The notes below the pieces were generated by a model that saw nothing but the letters and a program-made list of their open reading frames with translations, was not told where the DNA came from and searched no databases. Positions 1 to 13,516 of a stretch of 64,000 nucleotides of DNA are shown here, one piece after another. Location of the stretch: NCBI GenBank assembly GCA_010645155.1, contig CM021315.1, forward strand, positions 8,353,126-8,417,125. The letters are read 5' to 3'. Each line of letters opens with the position of its first letter. Position 1 is the first letter of the stretch. The stretch comes from Tigriopus japonicus. Its lineage: Eukaryota > Arthropoda > Copepoda > Harpacticoida > Harpacticidae. Position numbers and translations under genes: made by a program.

Positions 1-874
1 GATACATTTTTAAAAAGTATTCTTCTCATGTGGATTAGAGCCATCCCTCCAAACGCGCCGTGAAAGTCATGTTGGGCATCAATTCCAAAGGGTTGACATC
101 CTCTGCCTCTGATGTTCATAATAATTCAATTTCCGATCTGCAACTGACACAAATGACATGTGAGTCTCTACATTTTTAACAATCAATGAAACAAATGATC
201 GAGCCATATAATGAATTTGAGAAACCGGATGAGATGAAAAATGGTGGACATCTGAATATGCAAAGCAATTCCTAATGTGACAAAATTGGTTTTGATTTAG
301 ATTCCCGGTGTTCATCAAAGGACGTGGCAAGATCTTCTGAATCCAAACCAACCAACATGGAAAGTTCGAAAATGGAAAATTCGAAAGTTGAAAACGTCAT
401 AGAAGACCGTAGGGCTCGCTTGCTCCGTTGTCACGTCAATAATGTAGTTAGTCTGACCAAGAAGTTTAAAATCCTTTCTCAAGGTCTCAAGTTATTCAAA
501 GCTAAAACACGCAATCAAGTCATCTTTGTTTGTTTTGGGTTGTGCAATTTCATCTCATTTAAGAAATAGATTTAAGATGGAAGGTTAAAATTTTCACAAG
601 AAGGCTCCAATGAAAATTATTTCAGTATGTTTCTGTTAACGTTTTAGATTTTAGTTGGTCTATGAACTCCAATCTTTCAACAGGTTTCAATTGACATTTC
701 AAACAAGGGATTTTGATAATTAAAGAGGGTCGCTTTTTATGGAAAATATAAGCAATGATCACCAAATCAATGGGAAATAAGGGATTCCAGTAGTTCAAAA
801 ATTATCAGCAATGCATAGCTAAGGCTTCACACCTATGGTAAGTGTCTTAGTGTGGTTCCAACAAATCAAACTGA
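1..874. other. Intergenic, no gene recognised
   Basis: No supported exon, RNA gene or repeat was seen. The open frames here are under 95 codons, have no recognisable motif, and do not link by splice sites to anything downstream. Confidence 0.5.
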
Positions 875-882
875 CCCTACAT

Positions 883-1140
883 TAGGGGTCGGCAACCTCT
901 CTTGAGTCAAGGCCCATGAAATTTGATTCGTATTGTCAGGGGCCCACCAAGGGGCCTACCGTTGGTAGCTTCAGCGGCCCACACATTACTGTAGCGATCA
1001 AAGAGTTTTGAGCCAATGAGTACAGTACTATGGATGGCTCTCGGGCTCACTTTTTTTAACTTTCTCCATAGCTCCTGGGCCCACGAATGACCACCCTTGG
1101 GCCCACATGTGGGCCGCGGCCCGCAGGTTGCCGACCCTTG
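883..1140. mobile_element. hAT-type MITE, copy A
   Basis: This 258-bp non-coding element begins TAGGGGTCGGCAACC and ends with the inverted complement GGTTGCCGACCCTTG. It is flanked by near-identical 8-bp direct repeats, ccctacat at 875-882 and ccctagat at 1141-1148 (7 of 8 match). An 8-bp target duplication and this terminal sequence are typical of hAT superfamily non-autonomous elements. The interior repeats short GGCCCAC-like words and has no coding capacity. A related element lies at 2842-3035, and a piece resembling its interior lies near 2410-2465. Confidence 0.75.
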
Positions 1141-1148
1141 CCCTAGAT

Positions 1149-1829
1149 CAAAGAAATTACAACCACTATATTTTAAAAGTTGAATTCTAAAGGCTTAACC
1201 AAATTCGAAATCAGCTGAGTGCAAAACATTTTCAAATGCCTTATTCACCTTAAAATTTGTTTTGCGTTTTAAAGAAGCAAAAATTATTAGTTCGAAGTAC
1301 TTTAAGTTTCTTTTTTCTTTTCAAACATCACGGAAAAGTATATTAGTTCTGGGACCCCTATTTTTACTATTATATAGGTTATCCTTGACTAGTTTCATCA
1401 CGATTTCAGTGTTTGCTCATCATACCATGATGGTTTGCTTGGCGGACGCAGAAATTTGTTGATAAAAAATACTAATTGTTGTTTACATCTGAAAAGTGGT
1501 ATTTTTAGTCATTTTATGGGTCAAAAATGCAAGTTTTCGTTATTTTTCTTGGGACCTGAAAGGCGCAAGTTTTTGTCAAAATCAACGCAAGGCGCAAGAG
1601 CCCCTCAAAAACGCAATATTTGCGTGTTAGGTTGTGTCCTGAGGTTCTCGGTAAACTACATAGAAGCTTAGGAACACTCATGAAATGGTTCCATCAAAGT
1701 GACGAGGAAACGACGAACAAAATGGGACATACCTTGTTCTTCTTCGTAAAACTTGGATTGTGTATTGTCGAGAATTAGGAAATGTCTTTGACATTTTTGA
1801 CACTTTGATTTGATTTATTCATAATGTAT
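1149..1829. other. Intergenic, no gene recognised
   Basis: There is nothing I can name. The 20-base word TACTATTATATAGGTTATCC at 1365-1384 recurs exactly at 43090-43109, so part of this stretch is probably an unclassified dispersed repeat. Confidence 0.4.
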
Positions 1830-2150
1830 TTTAAGACCTTTTTAATTGATATTTTGTATTATTTTAAACTATTTTGACAGAACCTTCAAAACTTCAAAAT
1901 TCCATTTTCTTTCGCGAAAATGAAAAGCTATATACAGTAAAATTGTTATTTGATAAATTCAAAAGGAAACTAAATGGTCTCTAAATTTAGAATAAATGGT
2001 TTATCAAAATATGCTACTATTAATAGTTTTTAGGAATATAACTTTTTCCTTGGGCCTAAATTTGCACAATATAATAAAAGTAAAGTTGCTCCCTATTGAA
2101 TTTTGGGGCCAAGCAATGCCATGTTTTTGGGTATTTCGATCCAAGCATAA
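1830..2150 (+). repeat. Single arm of the foldback family at 44.4-45.5 kb
   Basis: The stretch matches, in the same order, the right arm of the long inverted-repeat element at 44424-45515. Shared landmarks are the TATTATTTT...CTATTTTGACA segment, GAAAAGCTATAT, AACTAAATGGTCTCTAAA, and TTTTTAGG.ATATAACTTTTT. The order and spacing of these words cannot be chance. Only one arm is present, so this is a solo or truncated copy. No coding potential is seen. Confidence 0.65.
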
Positions 2151-2841
2151 ACATAAACAGCCATTTGAAACACCATGAGAACTCGTATAATCTCGACCTT
2201 TCATCAACATTTTAGGCAAAGGAAAGGCCTTGAAAATGTGGACGAACTTCGTGCCGTCTACACTTTGCAATTTGGTCGGTAGCTTACCAAACATCATTTC
2301 CAAGGATAAAGGAGGCTAGTTCGGGGTAAATTGGATGTTATATCGTTCAAACCTATTCTTACATAATGAAAATATTTTGGTTCACAATTATGACCAAATT
2401 TTCATGTCACTGCTTTGGTCTTTCCCGATTGCTTCTGGACCCAACTACGACCACCCTTGGGCCTCAGTGACACTTGTTGCTCCAGAGATAATTTCTCATT
2501 TACTTATTATAAATCACATCCAAACTCCATTCAAAAATATTTTTGATCTAGTGTGGGCACATTAGATGCTTGAACTGTCCACGCATTGCTGTAATATTTA
2601 GGTTCAAAGTATAATTACGACGAAACTTTCGTGTCAGGATGTACACAAGGCAGAAAGTTTTCCCTGCAAATATGATCCCGGATCAGTTGGTGGGAACATC
2701 ATCCATCAGAAAAAATCCGATTTGACCTATGGAACGAATAGTCGAGGAGATCAAAGGTGATTGGGAGAACTTCAGGTCAAACATCATAAAGTGACCTTGG
2801 GAAAACATCTTCAAGACGCCCAATAGAGAGTTGGTGTACGC

Positions 2842-3035
2842 CAGGGGTCGGCAACCACTTTTGGGTCTATCTAAAAGACGTCTGCAGGTTCAGGGTCCAC
2901 AAATTGACGATCAAAGTGCTTTGGGTCCACGAGTACAGTACTATAGATGTCTCACAGGCCCACTATTTTGGACTTTCCCCATAGCTCCTGGGCCCACCAA
3001 AGACCACCTTGGGGCCCACCGGTTGCCGATCCCTG
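2842..3035. mobile_element. hAT-type MITE, copy B
   Basis: This 194-bp element begins CAGGGGTCGGCAACC and ends GGTTGCCGATCCCTG. It is bracketed by 8-bp direct repeats, gtgtacgc (2834-2841) and gcgtacgc (3036-3043), differing at one base. The interior shares GAGTACAGTACTAT and CATAGCTCCTGGGCCCAC with copy A, so both belong to one family. It has no coding capacity. Confidence 0.8.
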
Positions 3036-3165
3036 GCGTACGCAGGAATTTAGAATTTCAATGTTTTTTATTCAAATTTATACAAATTCTAGCTTTTTGC
3101 CAAGATTTTGAGCAGGTGAAATGGTCCTAGAGGAATCCTTGGAAATTGGAATATCCATTATTAAA

Positions 3166-3491
3166 CAGGGTCGGCGGCCCAAGTGTAGACCCATTGCGAC
3201 CATCATAAGTTTTGTAGTTTTTGATAGATTTTTTTTTCAAATGTACAGTCTAAGAATCCCGATGGGCATGGATGAGATCATAACATCGATGAAGTAATTG
3301 GGACAGTTGGCACAGTGCTTTGCATTTGTCCCTCAAGGAGAGGAAGGCAGAATTTTGGGTTGGAATGTGATCTTTGATATCCCAGCATGTCTCACTTTTG
3401 ACGATTTACCAAGAAAATAAGTCTATGAGCCTCAATTAGATCTGAAACAGCCACTGGTTATGTACTTTGTACACTTTGACCGCCGACCCTG
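3166..3491. mobile_element. Inverted-repeat element (CAGGGTCGGCGG ends)
   Basis: This 326-bp stretch starts CAGGGTCGGCGGCCCAAGTG and ends with an inverted counterpart whose reverse complement starts CAGGGTCGGCGGTCAAAGTG (18 of 20 match). The terminal CAGGG resembles hAT ends, but I see no convincing 8-bp target duplication, so the superfamily is uncertain. The interior encodes nothing recognisable. Confidence 0.6.
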
Positions 3492-6400
3492 CATATGATG
3501 TAATTTTGGAAGAAAAATATCAGGAGTAAATTTTAGAAAATAATACCAGACTTGGGTACAGATTTCTAGAAGTTTTAGGCCCCCGAAAAGGGTATTTTAG
3601 TGCTTACGTTTTTTAAAAATTGCCGATTTTTTGAATTTTTTTCTTTATTTGCCATTTTTGCTTCTCGTCAAATTTGAAATTCTTCAAGATGAAATCTATC
3701 ACTCTATCAAAAGAGGTTGGAAAAAGATCTGAATAACAACACAAGACAAGTTGCTTTGCCAGAAATCTGCTCCTCAACTGACAGAAACAGGGAAGAGCAG
3801 GGAACACTTCGTGGCATTCATGTTCCATAATTCCTTTGAAATAATCGACTAAGCCTTCTCTAGAACTTGAATATCAGTCTTTTTCTGTTATTGGTTTTCA
3901 TGCTTAATAGTAAGTACCTTGAGCGAGGGAATTATTCGATTGAATCTATGAACCCACAAAGGAACAAATACCTGCTTTGCAGCAAGGACACTTCAGGGTT
4001 CCATAAGCCTGCTTTCTCATACCAATATGTGTATATCTAACTCAATGTCTAAATCATTCCGGAACAGTTGTTATTTTGTTTTGTGTTTTCAAAAAGCGAT
4101 CGACTTTGTTTAGCATCCAGAAGTCATTAAGGCCGGCCACAACAAAAATAGATCTACCATGTGAACCTCTTCCTCGTCTTTATCGCACACAGCTATGGGG
4201 TAAGAAGAGCACACAAGCGACATACAAACAACTTGATATTTTTGATCTAGTGAGAATTTACTCACACTTTAAATTGAGACATGTTGAATCTTGGTAGTTA
4301 ATCATGTCCTTGGGCGAAATTGAGACTTTTTCATCCGCATCTTACGACGCATAAACAAACCATCTTCAGGAAAAGAAGTTATTTTATCAAGGATTATACA
4401 ATGAAGTTGAGATACGTTGTTCTCAGAATGTTGTAATGAATTGTTTTTGTCAAAGTTCTTTCTCAAGATTTGCAAATTGTTAGTGCTTCATGTCAGATTC
4501 TTTTTGGAAGCTGATTCAGACGCTCACTAGGTTCTAGACATCCAAGACAATAATTTCTATTAATTTGTAAAACAAATTACACACATTGGCTCAATTGTTG
4601 CATTTTTGCCAATGTATTTCAATTTCCCAGTTTCACATTTTCTTGTTTTGATAAGTTTGAGCAATTGAGTGAACAGATTTTTCATAACTCCTTTTGTATG
4701 AATTGGAAGAATGGGAAGGAACGTCAATCATTTGAAAACGTTCAGGCAACAAACAAGAAACAAATACGAGAGTACGAATTCAAGGTACGGTATAGACGTC
4801 AATTTAGCATTGTTTTTTCCATTTCTTTTGGTTAGAATACCTTTGAATTAAGCACAACCTCGTTTTGTACTCCATAAAATTATTGAAAAATTAATAAACA
4901 ATTTTCCCATGAATTGAATTGCTCGAGTGATCACATGAATCCTCCCACGTATATCTAAAATATTGTTAGTAACCTGACAACCATTTTATGACTTAACATA
5001 CGTCAGCCGTCTGCGGTCCCCTCAATTAAGCCCGCAGATCCTCTCCCAGATCATTGAGATTCATACCAAACACTTGACAGAGTGTGTTCAATCTGAAGTA
5101 TTGCCCACCAAGACTCGTACAAGTCCCTAGCGTCAAGATCAGACACTCGCAAGCCCCTTAAATTCCTCATGCGTGGATGGACACTTTGGCCAATCCAAAG
5201 AGTCCGTACTTCTCGAGCCGGCCTAGAATGAACAGAGTCCGCACTCCCTGCACTACTTCGTAGACTCCAAGGAACCTGTACAGTGTGTATGTATCTCCTG
5301 CTGACGGCTTAGAGGGCTCAAGCCGTACATGCATGAATCTATCCATCCACCGAGTCCACTTTGAATCATGTGTGCAAGAGTGTATGTCCATGTGTGGTAC
5401 GCCCGCTTGTGTCCTGAGAGAGGCCCGAGGTGCGTACACGGCTCATTGGATGGCACACAAGATGATACCAATTTTATATACTCTCGATTTTCGCCCTTTT
5501 CTTGCCACAGTTTAGTCAAGGAGATTGGTTCGGATGGAGCCAGAGTGTTTGAGTGAGTGTAGAACACAAACGGTACGAACTCGACTCAAAAGGTGATTGG
5601 AAGTTTGGGCCTCTTGGACTGATTTATTCGAAAACGTGTCAGCGTTTTTCGTCAAACTGTCGTATCAGAGTGATTTGTTTGATCTCATTGGACAGGGTGA
5701 GTGGGATTTTTTGAGCAATTGCAACACGGGTTTGTTAGAGGAAACCTGTTGAGGTGAGAATTGAACACTCCCCTGATTTTTAAGCCATGAAACCATGACA
5801 GGAGAAAAAAACCTGTCTAATCAACATCTACAGACTTCAACCAAACAACTTAGTAGAAGTCGAGTGGTAGCATGTACCATTGTGGAGCGATAGTGCAGCC
5901 TTGCGTGAAACCATTGAGAAATAGATATTGCAAAGTAACTTTCAAAAAAAACAACTACTTGCTCGTTCAAGCACATTATGCACTCCCGGCTACCACGATA
6001 AACACATTTTTCAAATGCTCTATTCCTCGTACTCCCTTGAATGTCCTTCATATGCTCACAATCAACAGTTGTCATACAAACTCCAAGCTTGAGAGAGAGA
6101 TAAAACATCATCGTTTATGGCTGTAAAATTGTGACTTGTACCCGAAAACAATTGGATGGCAAACTTGGTGAGAATGTTACCTTTCCCAGAAGTTTTAACT
6201 TTCACTGAGTTGCAGTGGATGAACCGGAAAAGGGCACTTTTTGGCCGAATCTTGCGTTAAAGCATTCAGTATTGATTTCCGTGTGTAAACAATACTTGAA
6301 TAGACTCAGCGGTTGGTAATAGAGAATGGAAGGAGCAATTTTGGAGACCCCATGAAAGAAGGTGTATGTGGCCAAACAAGCAGGCGGTCTTTGTATTCTT

Positions 6401-7406
6401 TAGTCATTAGATCTCCAACATGCTGTCAACTAAAGAAAACCTGGTGTGAAGGGTAGAGTTCAAAGGAGACGTATTCAATACACTTTAAGGTAGACTAAAC
6501 GCTTCTATGCCTTGGTTACACGGTATTCTCAAGCTTCATATTGTACATTCATCACAACACTCAGATCTCAAAACATAAATTTCATCGAGTGAGAGACTTC
6601 AAAGTCATTTGGAAACCAACAGTTGCTCTAGACATCCCGGAAATCTCCAGGATTCCAAGTGACGGCAGGTGGTTTTTATTTTGTCATTGATGTCTCCTGC
6701 AATAAAAGTGATCTGGATAGCTAGTAGAGACGGCTGACTATTCAAGGAATCAACTACATTGTCGTCAGGGGTAGTTGGATATTCAGAAACTAGGTCAACA
6801 CAGCATTGCTACAACATTCATCTAGAAAGAGCACCCGTCCAATTGTTTTAGCTTTGGGGTAACAGGAAAATTAATTCCATAGCCAGTTTCTGCATTTTTT
6901 CTCCTTTCCCGTTCCGCCAGCAATTGGCAATGTCAACCCTGTCTCTAACAGGAAAACTGTTGACCGACGCGGTGTGTCCTAGCCTATCCATGATCCCCTC
7001 CTTGGTAACTCTACCAAAGAGGTGGAGCTTGTGTCGACAACGATTACCCAAATTTAATGTTTCGATCACTTTCGATTTAAGCTCTGTCTTGAAAGGATCT
7101 TTTGTTTCACATTAAGTGACATCGTAAGTTATCAAAACTTATCCTTCACCAGAGTGGTACTCGATCCTACATTCTTGTTCTACGATAACACGGTGCTTCT
7201 CTTCTGTTCGTAGGTAACGCCCATTCCTTGCATTCAAACTGGGGAGTGTACCGAGCTGCAGTGTTGTCTCCGAACAAGAGTCCGCCCTTTTTTCTCCACC
7301 GGAGGCAAAGAATCACTTGAGAAATCCCAGACAGGAATCCTTAGGGGGAATCCTTTCATTCTCATCGGAGTCGGTACCTTCGCCAGGCAATTCAACAGCC
7401 GATACT
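3492..7406. other. Intergenic sequence upstream of the first G6PD gene
   Basis: No supported gene. The longest frames, overlapping on both strands near 5167-5570, are about 100 codons, have no recognisable domain and look like chance. The last few hundred bases presumably hold the 5' UTR and promoter of the G6PD gene starting at 7407, but no TATA box or defined start site stands out. Confidence 0.4.
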
Positions 7407-9066
7407 ATGGACCCCTTAGCAGTACATGATGATTGCAACCAAAAGGGATTGGAGCTTCTTATAAAGAGCTTAAAGAAGATCCAAGTGGAATACCAATCAG
7501 GTCAAGGATGCACGCATATCTTTACCATCTTTGGTGCCTCTGGCGATCTGGCCAAGAAGAAGATCTACCCGACCATGTGGGCTTTGTACAGGGATTCTTT
7601 AATCCCTGAGAACACGCAAGTGTTTGGCTATGCCCGCTCCGATCTCAAAGTCGAGGATATTCGCAAGAAGTGCGAGCCCTACATTAAGGTAAGTTGAATG
7701 GTTCCAAGAACTGATCCCGCGCATTTGGGGGGGTTAAGCTCTAGTAACATAATGGGTTAAAACCGTTCCAATTTGTTATCTTCAGCTAAAGCCCGGGGAA
7801 GAAGAGACCTTTGAGAAGTTTTGGGCTGCCAATCATTACGTCCGTGGTGCTTACGACAAGCGAACTGACTTTGAGCATTTGAATCACGCCTTGACTCGGG
7901 CCGAGGATAGTAAGCGTGAAAATAATCGCATCTTTTATCTGGCCTTGCCCTCATCCGTTTTCATGGAGTCCACCAGGCACATCCGAGAAACTTGCATGGC
8001 TGAGAGAGGCTGGACTCGCGTGATCATCGAGAAACCCTTCGGCTATGACGCCGATTCATCCGAAAAACTCAGCAAACATCTCAGTGGTCTCTTCACCGAA
8101 GAGCAACTGTATCGCATTGATCATTACCTTGGCAAGGAGATGGTCCAAAACCTCATGACACTGCGCTTTGCCAACAACTTGTACACGAGAAGTTGGGACA
8201 GGGACTCGATAGCCTCGGTGATCATCACGTTTAAGGAACCTTTCGGAACTCAAGGTCGAGGTGGGTATTTCGACCAATCCGGAATCATTCGGGACATCTT
8301 GCAAAACCATCTCCTCCAGATTTTGTGTCTGGCCGCCATGGAGAAACCTGCAAGCACTAGTCCGGATGACATTCGCGATGAGAAGGTCAAGGTTTTGAAA
8401 ACCATCCCCGCCATCACCATTGAAGACTGCGTTCTCGGCCAGTATGTCGGCGACCCAAATGGCAAAGATGAAGATTCAAAGCTCGGTTACAAGGACGACG
8501 ACACGGTGCCGAAAGACTCTGTCACACCCACATACGCTGCGTTGGTCTTGCGCATCAATAACGAGCGTTGGGAAGGCGTGCCATTCATCATGAGGGCGGG
8601 TAAGGCTCTCAACGAGCGAAAAGCCGAGCTGCGTATTCAATACCGGGACGTGCCTGGCAATATCTTCTCCAAAACACCCTCTCGCAACGAACTTGTTCTT
8701 CGCGTTCAGCCCAATGAGGCCATTTATTGTAAAATGATGAACAAGAGCCCCGGAATGAGCTTCACTATGGAGGAATCCGAGCTCGATCTGACTTACCGAA
8801 ATCGCTATGCCGATGCCAAACTGCCCGAGGCCTATGAGCGCCTCATTTTGGACGTGTTTGTGGGCTCTCAAATGCATTTTGTTCGCACGGATGAACTACG
8901 AGAGGCCTGGAGAATCTTCACGCCGATTCTGCACAAGATCGAAGGCGAAAAGATCCAACCCATTCCCTACAAATACGGAACTCGAGGACCAAAGGAAGCT
9001 GATGAATTGGCGGCAAAGAACAACTTTGTTTACACCGGTACTTACTCATGGAACAGCGACCTCTAA
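7407..9066 (+). CDS. G6pd: Glucose-6-phosphate dehydrogenase, copy A
   Basis: It catalyses the first, NADPH-producing step of the oxidative pentose phosphate pathway in the cytosol. Two exons, 7407-7688 and 7786-9066, are joined in phase 0 across a 97-bp GT-AG intron and give 520 residues (human G6PD 515). Visible motifs are the NADP-binding GASGDLA at residues 43-49, EKPFG near 176-180, the substrate signature RIDHYLGKE at 204-212, and QNHLLQ with the expected catalytic-base histidine near 269. The C-terminal half is complete and ends at TAA. I chose the ATG at 7407 because the frame continues upstream only with a non-ATG codon, and because copy B at 19.6-21.2 kb starts at the matching residue ([11 protein letters not shown] versus [11 protein letters not shown]). 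Nothing suggests inactivation. Confidence 0.95.
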
Positions 9067-12000
9067 AGATTTTTGAGAGGTAACAGAGACAACACATCGA
9101 AACATGGCTTAGTAAAGAAAACATGGGACCACATTCAATTCCTAATGATGGTAGCAAAAGTGTACATATGTTTGTAATCATACTTATATATTTGTTATGA
9201 TAATAATATCATTGGTCCATCATATCTGTATTTTGTCATATTATTGCGAAAGTAAAACCATTTCAGTCCAGACCATATTCTTGTTCAATCACTCGCAGTC
9301 GTTATCAAATAGAGATTTCAGTCATCCACTTCTACAAACTCGCCGTCGAGTTGTGCATGAAACATGCCATTCAAGCAAGAGGCGAGATTATCAAGCACAT
9401 GTCGGGGTGTTCTTCAAGATCCTAAATGGAAAAAAGATAGGAATTAGTCTTGCTGGTAGGGGGTCAGGATTTCATAGATTTGTTGCTGTGTCATTCCCAT
9501 ATTCGGATGTGGAATTGGATTCATCTCTTGACGATCTAGCCAAAGGTCAAAGTGCGAGGTGAGGAGTACCGTCATTAAGATCCAGGGTTTTCGTTTTCCT
9601 CCTGGAATGCTCAATTTCACCGAGCACCATTAGTGTGTGTGAGGTTGCAGGGGGTTGGGGGGATCATTTCACTCGTCCATTACAATATTATCCTCAAAAA
9701 CTGCATTCTTAGCACATATCCGTTGTACACTTTCATGAATAATAAATTCCAAATGGATTGGCTTCAAAAGTTGTAAAGGGAAAAAAGAGAAAAGGGTCAA
9801 CAGTCCCAACCACAAGCTATGTACAATTTTCCCCCTTTTCTTTCCCCCTCCTACCATACATAGGAGCAATAAGAGCGAGAAGCAAAGCCATTATCATTCC
9901 ACTCAGATGTCCGATTACTCGCTGTTCGAGTGATATGCTACGAATAGTTCTCTGGATAGCATTATTGGAGTTGTGTTCAAATCATTGAAGAGACATTTTA
10001 ATTACCAAGCGCCAATTTTGCCTCCATGCACGATCCAGAATGGTGAGTTCTAGATCTCGATCATTGTCGATTTTCCTTGAGAGTGAACAAGTTTACAAAG
10101 GGAGTCGCTCCATGAGGTTAGATTGGGCGTCGTAATTCGTTTCATTAAAAGTTGAACACTATACTTACGCCATGAAAATATGAACTTGCAAACTATTGCA
10201 CTTATTACTTTTGGCATTCGCATTCTTGACCTTCGTTGAAATTGGCTAATCAAGCTTCCATAATACTCACGGATGACCACTCTAGTTTAATCTCAATGCT
10301 CTGGAACACCTTTGCAAGTCGTCATGTTGGTTATTGACAATGACTGGCAAGTTCTAGTCAGGAAAATCTCGCTGCCAAAGAACATCTCGTGCGATTTGAC
10401 TGTGTTCGCACAATCTTTCGAGGAATGATCGCCATTTTTACCACTTCCAAAACCTGCGATCTCATTGGAACCCCTTTTAAGGCAGGATCGGCGGGATAAG
10501 CCCAATTACGAGGGGTCTGACCAAATTTGGAGATACAATCTCAACAAAGGTAGGATGATGGCCCCCAAAATTCCTTCGGCAAACCCGATTCAAGGATGGA
10601 ATAACAATGGCGTCACAATGCTTCCCTGAAGATCGCCCCATGTATTGTGCTTGTTTCAGGTGGAGTACAGGGCACAACCTACTACTACGTACGCAGATGC
10701 ATTTCACACTGAGGGGTCACGAAGCATGCGATTGGAAATCTGATGAGCGTCTCAGGTGAAATAATTGAAAAATACCCTTTCCCAATAGTGGCCGACAATC
10801 AAATATTGAAGGAGAAAAGCTTCAAAAGCTTGGGATAAGATTTCAATTTCATCCATGCCACTGGTCAAACGGTCGGACCCTGTCATAGAGATAAAATCGT
10901 TAGGGCAAGGCCATCCAGACTGACAGAGAAAAAAAATCAAGAACTAAACGCACTTCAACTTCCCCTTGTTCTGAGTTGTCCCATACGGAAACTTTAATGC
11001 ATTCTCCCATACTATTATTCATTTATGCTCGCATACTTGCGATTGCGTGTATGGGTTGGTTAATTTTCTGGTAATAGGTGGAAACTTGATAATGGATATT
11101 CCAAAAGCATGCTTTTTGGCCCATTCATTTCCATAATTGAATTGTTCTCCGCGGTTCTGAAGTGACGATGGGGACCCTCAAAATGATGATGAAGCAGAAG
11201 ATGGATGATGATCGGTTTCGGGAACCCTCTTTCCAATTCAATTTCAAACCCAAAGTAATTATCTATTCCGAGGGAATTCAAGAGGCAGAGCATTAGTTAT
11301 ACTTTGATTTACTAACTCCATTCAAATATGAAAGTTTTGCGCAGCTACAGACTCGGCAAATTAACAAAATTGCTCTTTAATGTTGTTAGGATTTATCTGA
11401 TCAAGGTCGAAACGAAAGGTTAGACCAAGAAACGAAATGGCAACAAAATCATATCCCATTGGACTAATGGAGCTTCACATTAGAAACTGTTTCAGATCAA
11501 TGTGTTTGAACTTTGCACATAGATTTTTGAAGTAGAAAGTCTGATAAGAATAAATTGCATTGCTCTTTTTGACTAGAAAAAAGTCTGTAAAAATAATCAA
11601 AAAAAAAATGAAGCATATCCATTTAATAACAATTGTTATTAAGAGTTTGCTCTCATTGCGTATGGAAAATAAAATTATATCTTCAAGATTTGATTGCATT
11701 TCAGTCAAATAATGAAGATAAGTTTGACCAATATAACTGCCGGAATTCAAACTTCTTTGATCAAAAGCCTTCGATCATGCCGGTTGTTAAGGCTCAAATA
11801 GGGTACCGTTCTTATCCACGATCATGCGAAGTATAGTACCCCTTGGACGAAGTTTTCACTAAAGCTGGATATAACAAATCAATTAATTGCCTTCCACGAA
11901 AGAGGTTGGAGCCTTTTTGTTTCTGGCAACATTGTGAATCTTATGCACTTTACGTTGCAAACGATTTCACATTGTTTGTGTGTAGACTTGAATACCAATC

Positions 12001-13516
12001 GAGATTACACCAAGTTTGTTGACCTCCCTTACAACAATACGGCCATAATTGAATCCATTCAAGAGCGAGAGAAGTGACAATGAAGTCATGATTTCAATCC
12101 AATTGCGAAAGTGCCAATAAATGTCGTTTCTACGCATCTGTGTGTGTGAAGCTCTAAGGAGATTGTAGAAGAGTGGCCAGATCAATGGTACTAATTCGGA
12201 AATACCACACAAACCAGATTCCAGGTTCGATTAAGTCCTTTCAAAACTTCTCGGATGCTGAAGTGCTAATCTGGATTATCGCTCCTATCATTTTTCCTAC
12301 TTACGGTTGCTTTCCTTTGAAATATAGGAGTTCCTGTCAGATTTGTGTGTGCCTTTGAAAGAAGTGGGACTCGACATTATTTTAGTAGGAAGTGATTTGT
12401 TGAACAGTGAAATTATTACATTTTACGTAAAACAAATAGATTCCGATTAAGAAGTATGGTGAGCGATTTATGAATCAAGATCGAATGAAACCATCCATGT
12501 TTGCGTATTCAAAAAAACCGGCTAATTTTTCCTTGAAGTTGCTTTAATGCTACAATGTGACAAAGAAGTTCCGAGCCCATTGAGATCATACCACCATTCT
12601 TCAAATACGAAAAATATCACCCAATTTTGTTACAAAGAAAATCGGTTTTTTTTCTTGTACTCGATCCTAAACGATGTTGTAAATATGATAGTTAGACAAC
12701 AATCTAGTTTCTTTTGACAAGGCAGCATTCATTTACATCCGTAATTAAAGAGAAAAATATGATTGGGTCCAAAACTTTCATATCACATTGTATTTGATGT
12801 GGTTGTCAATAGTTCTTGGCAAATAAAGACTTGACAGAAATTTGCAAGCTTTTGCCAAAAGTTTTGATACAGAGTTGATTATGCTTTGATTGCAATGTAC
12901 AAAAATGAAATAAAATGCATCAAATATCCAAGACTTTTTTGAGCAAACGCAAAAGAATTTTTTACGTAAGGAAAACATTCTCAAGAAATAAAATTATCTT
13001 TAGAATTTGGTTTTTGGCTTTCGGTAAAACCTTATTTTTGAATTCGATAGTTTGAAACTTTCTATCAGATCTTTTAGGCTCTGGCACCGCAACAAAATCA
13101 AAAGTATTCTAACATAATGAACAGTGCACACGACTGAATGAATCAAGATCAAGGAGCAAAAAGCTTGTAGTTTGTACGTTGAACTTTCGTTGAAAAACGA
13201 GACTTAGCGAAAGATTGATTACTTGGTGTTCTTGTTGGGAGCAAGAATTTTGCCAAATGCTCTTATCAGAGTGGCTTAAGCATCCCTCAGGAAGTTCAAG
13301 AAGCTAAATTTAGTCCAAACATGAGGAATTTCAACTAACCGAAGCTTCACTATGTTTTTACCCTACGTAGCCACTAAAGCCAGTAAAAAAACTTAAGATT
13401 TCTTTTCACAAAAAGCACTGAATTTCTTGGAATGTGAGGTCAGCGATAAAAATTATAAGTATGTCGAAGCAATGGATCCAATGGTCTAAGCTATTTGCCC
13501 TTTTCAGTACATACCT
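9067..13516. other. Intergenic sequence between the two G6PD genes (left part)
   Basis: No gene is recognised in this stretch. The first few hundred bases are presumably the 3' UTR of copy A. Open frames are short (under 125 codons), scattered on both strands and without recognisable domains. No further G6PD-like sequence was noticed. Confidence 0.45.

Noticed and set aside
5167..5570. Overlapping ~100-codon frames on both strands upstream of G6PD copy A
   Set aside because: Mutual overlap on opposite strands, no motif and no neighbours in frame across splice sites.
6848..7069. Possible LINE C-terminal fragment (CRHKLHLFGRV) on the minus strand
   Set aside because: The resemblance to the RRKLRWFGHV segment of LINE proteins is only a few residues, with nothing else of a LINE around it.
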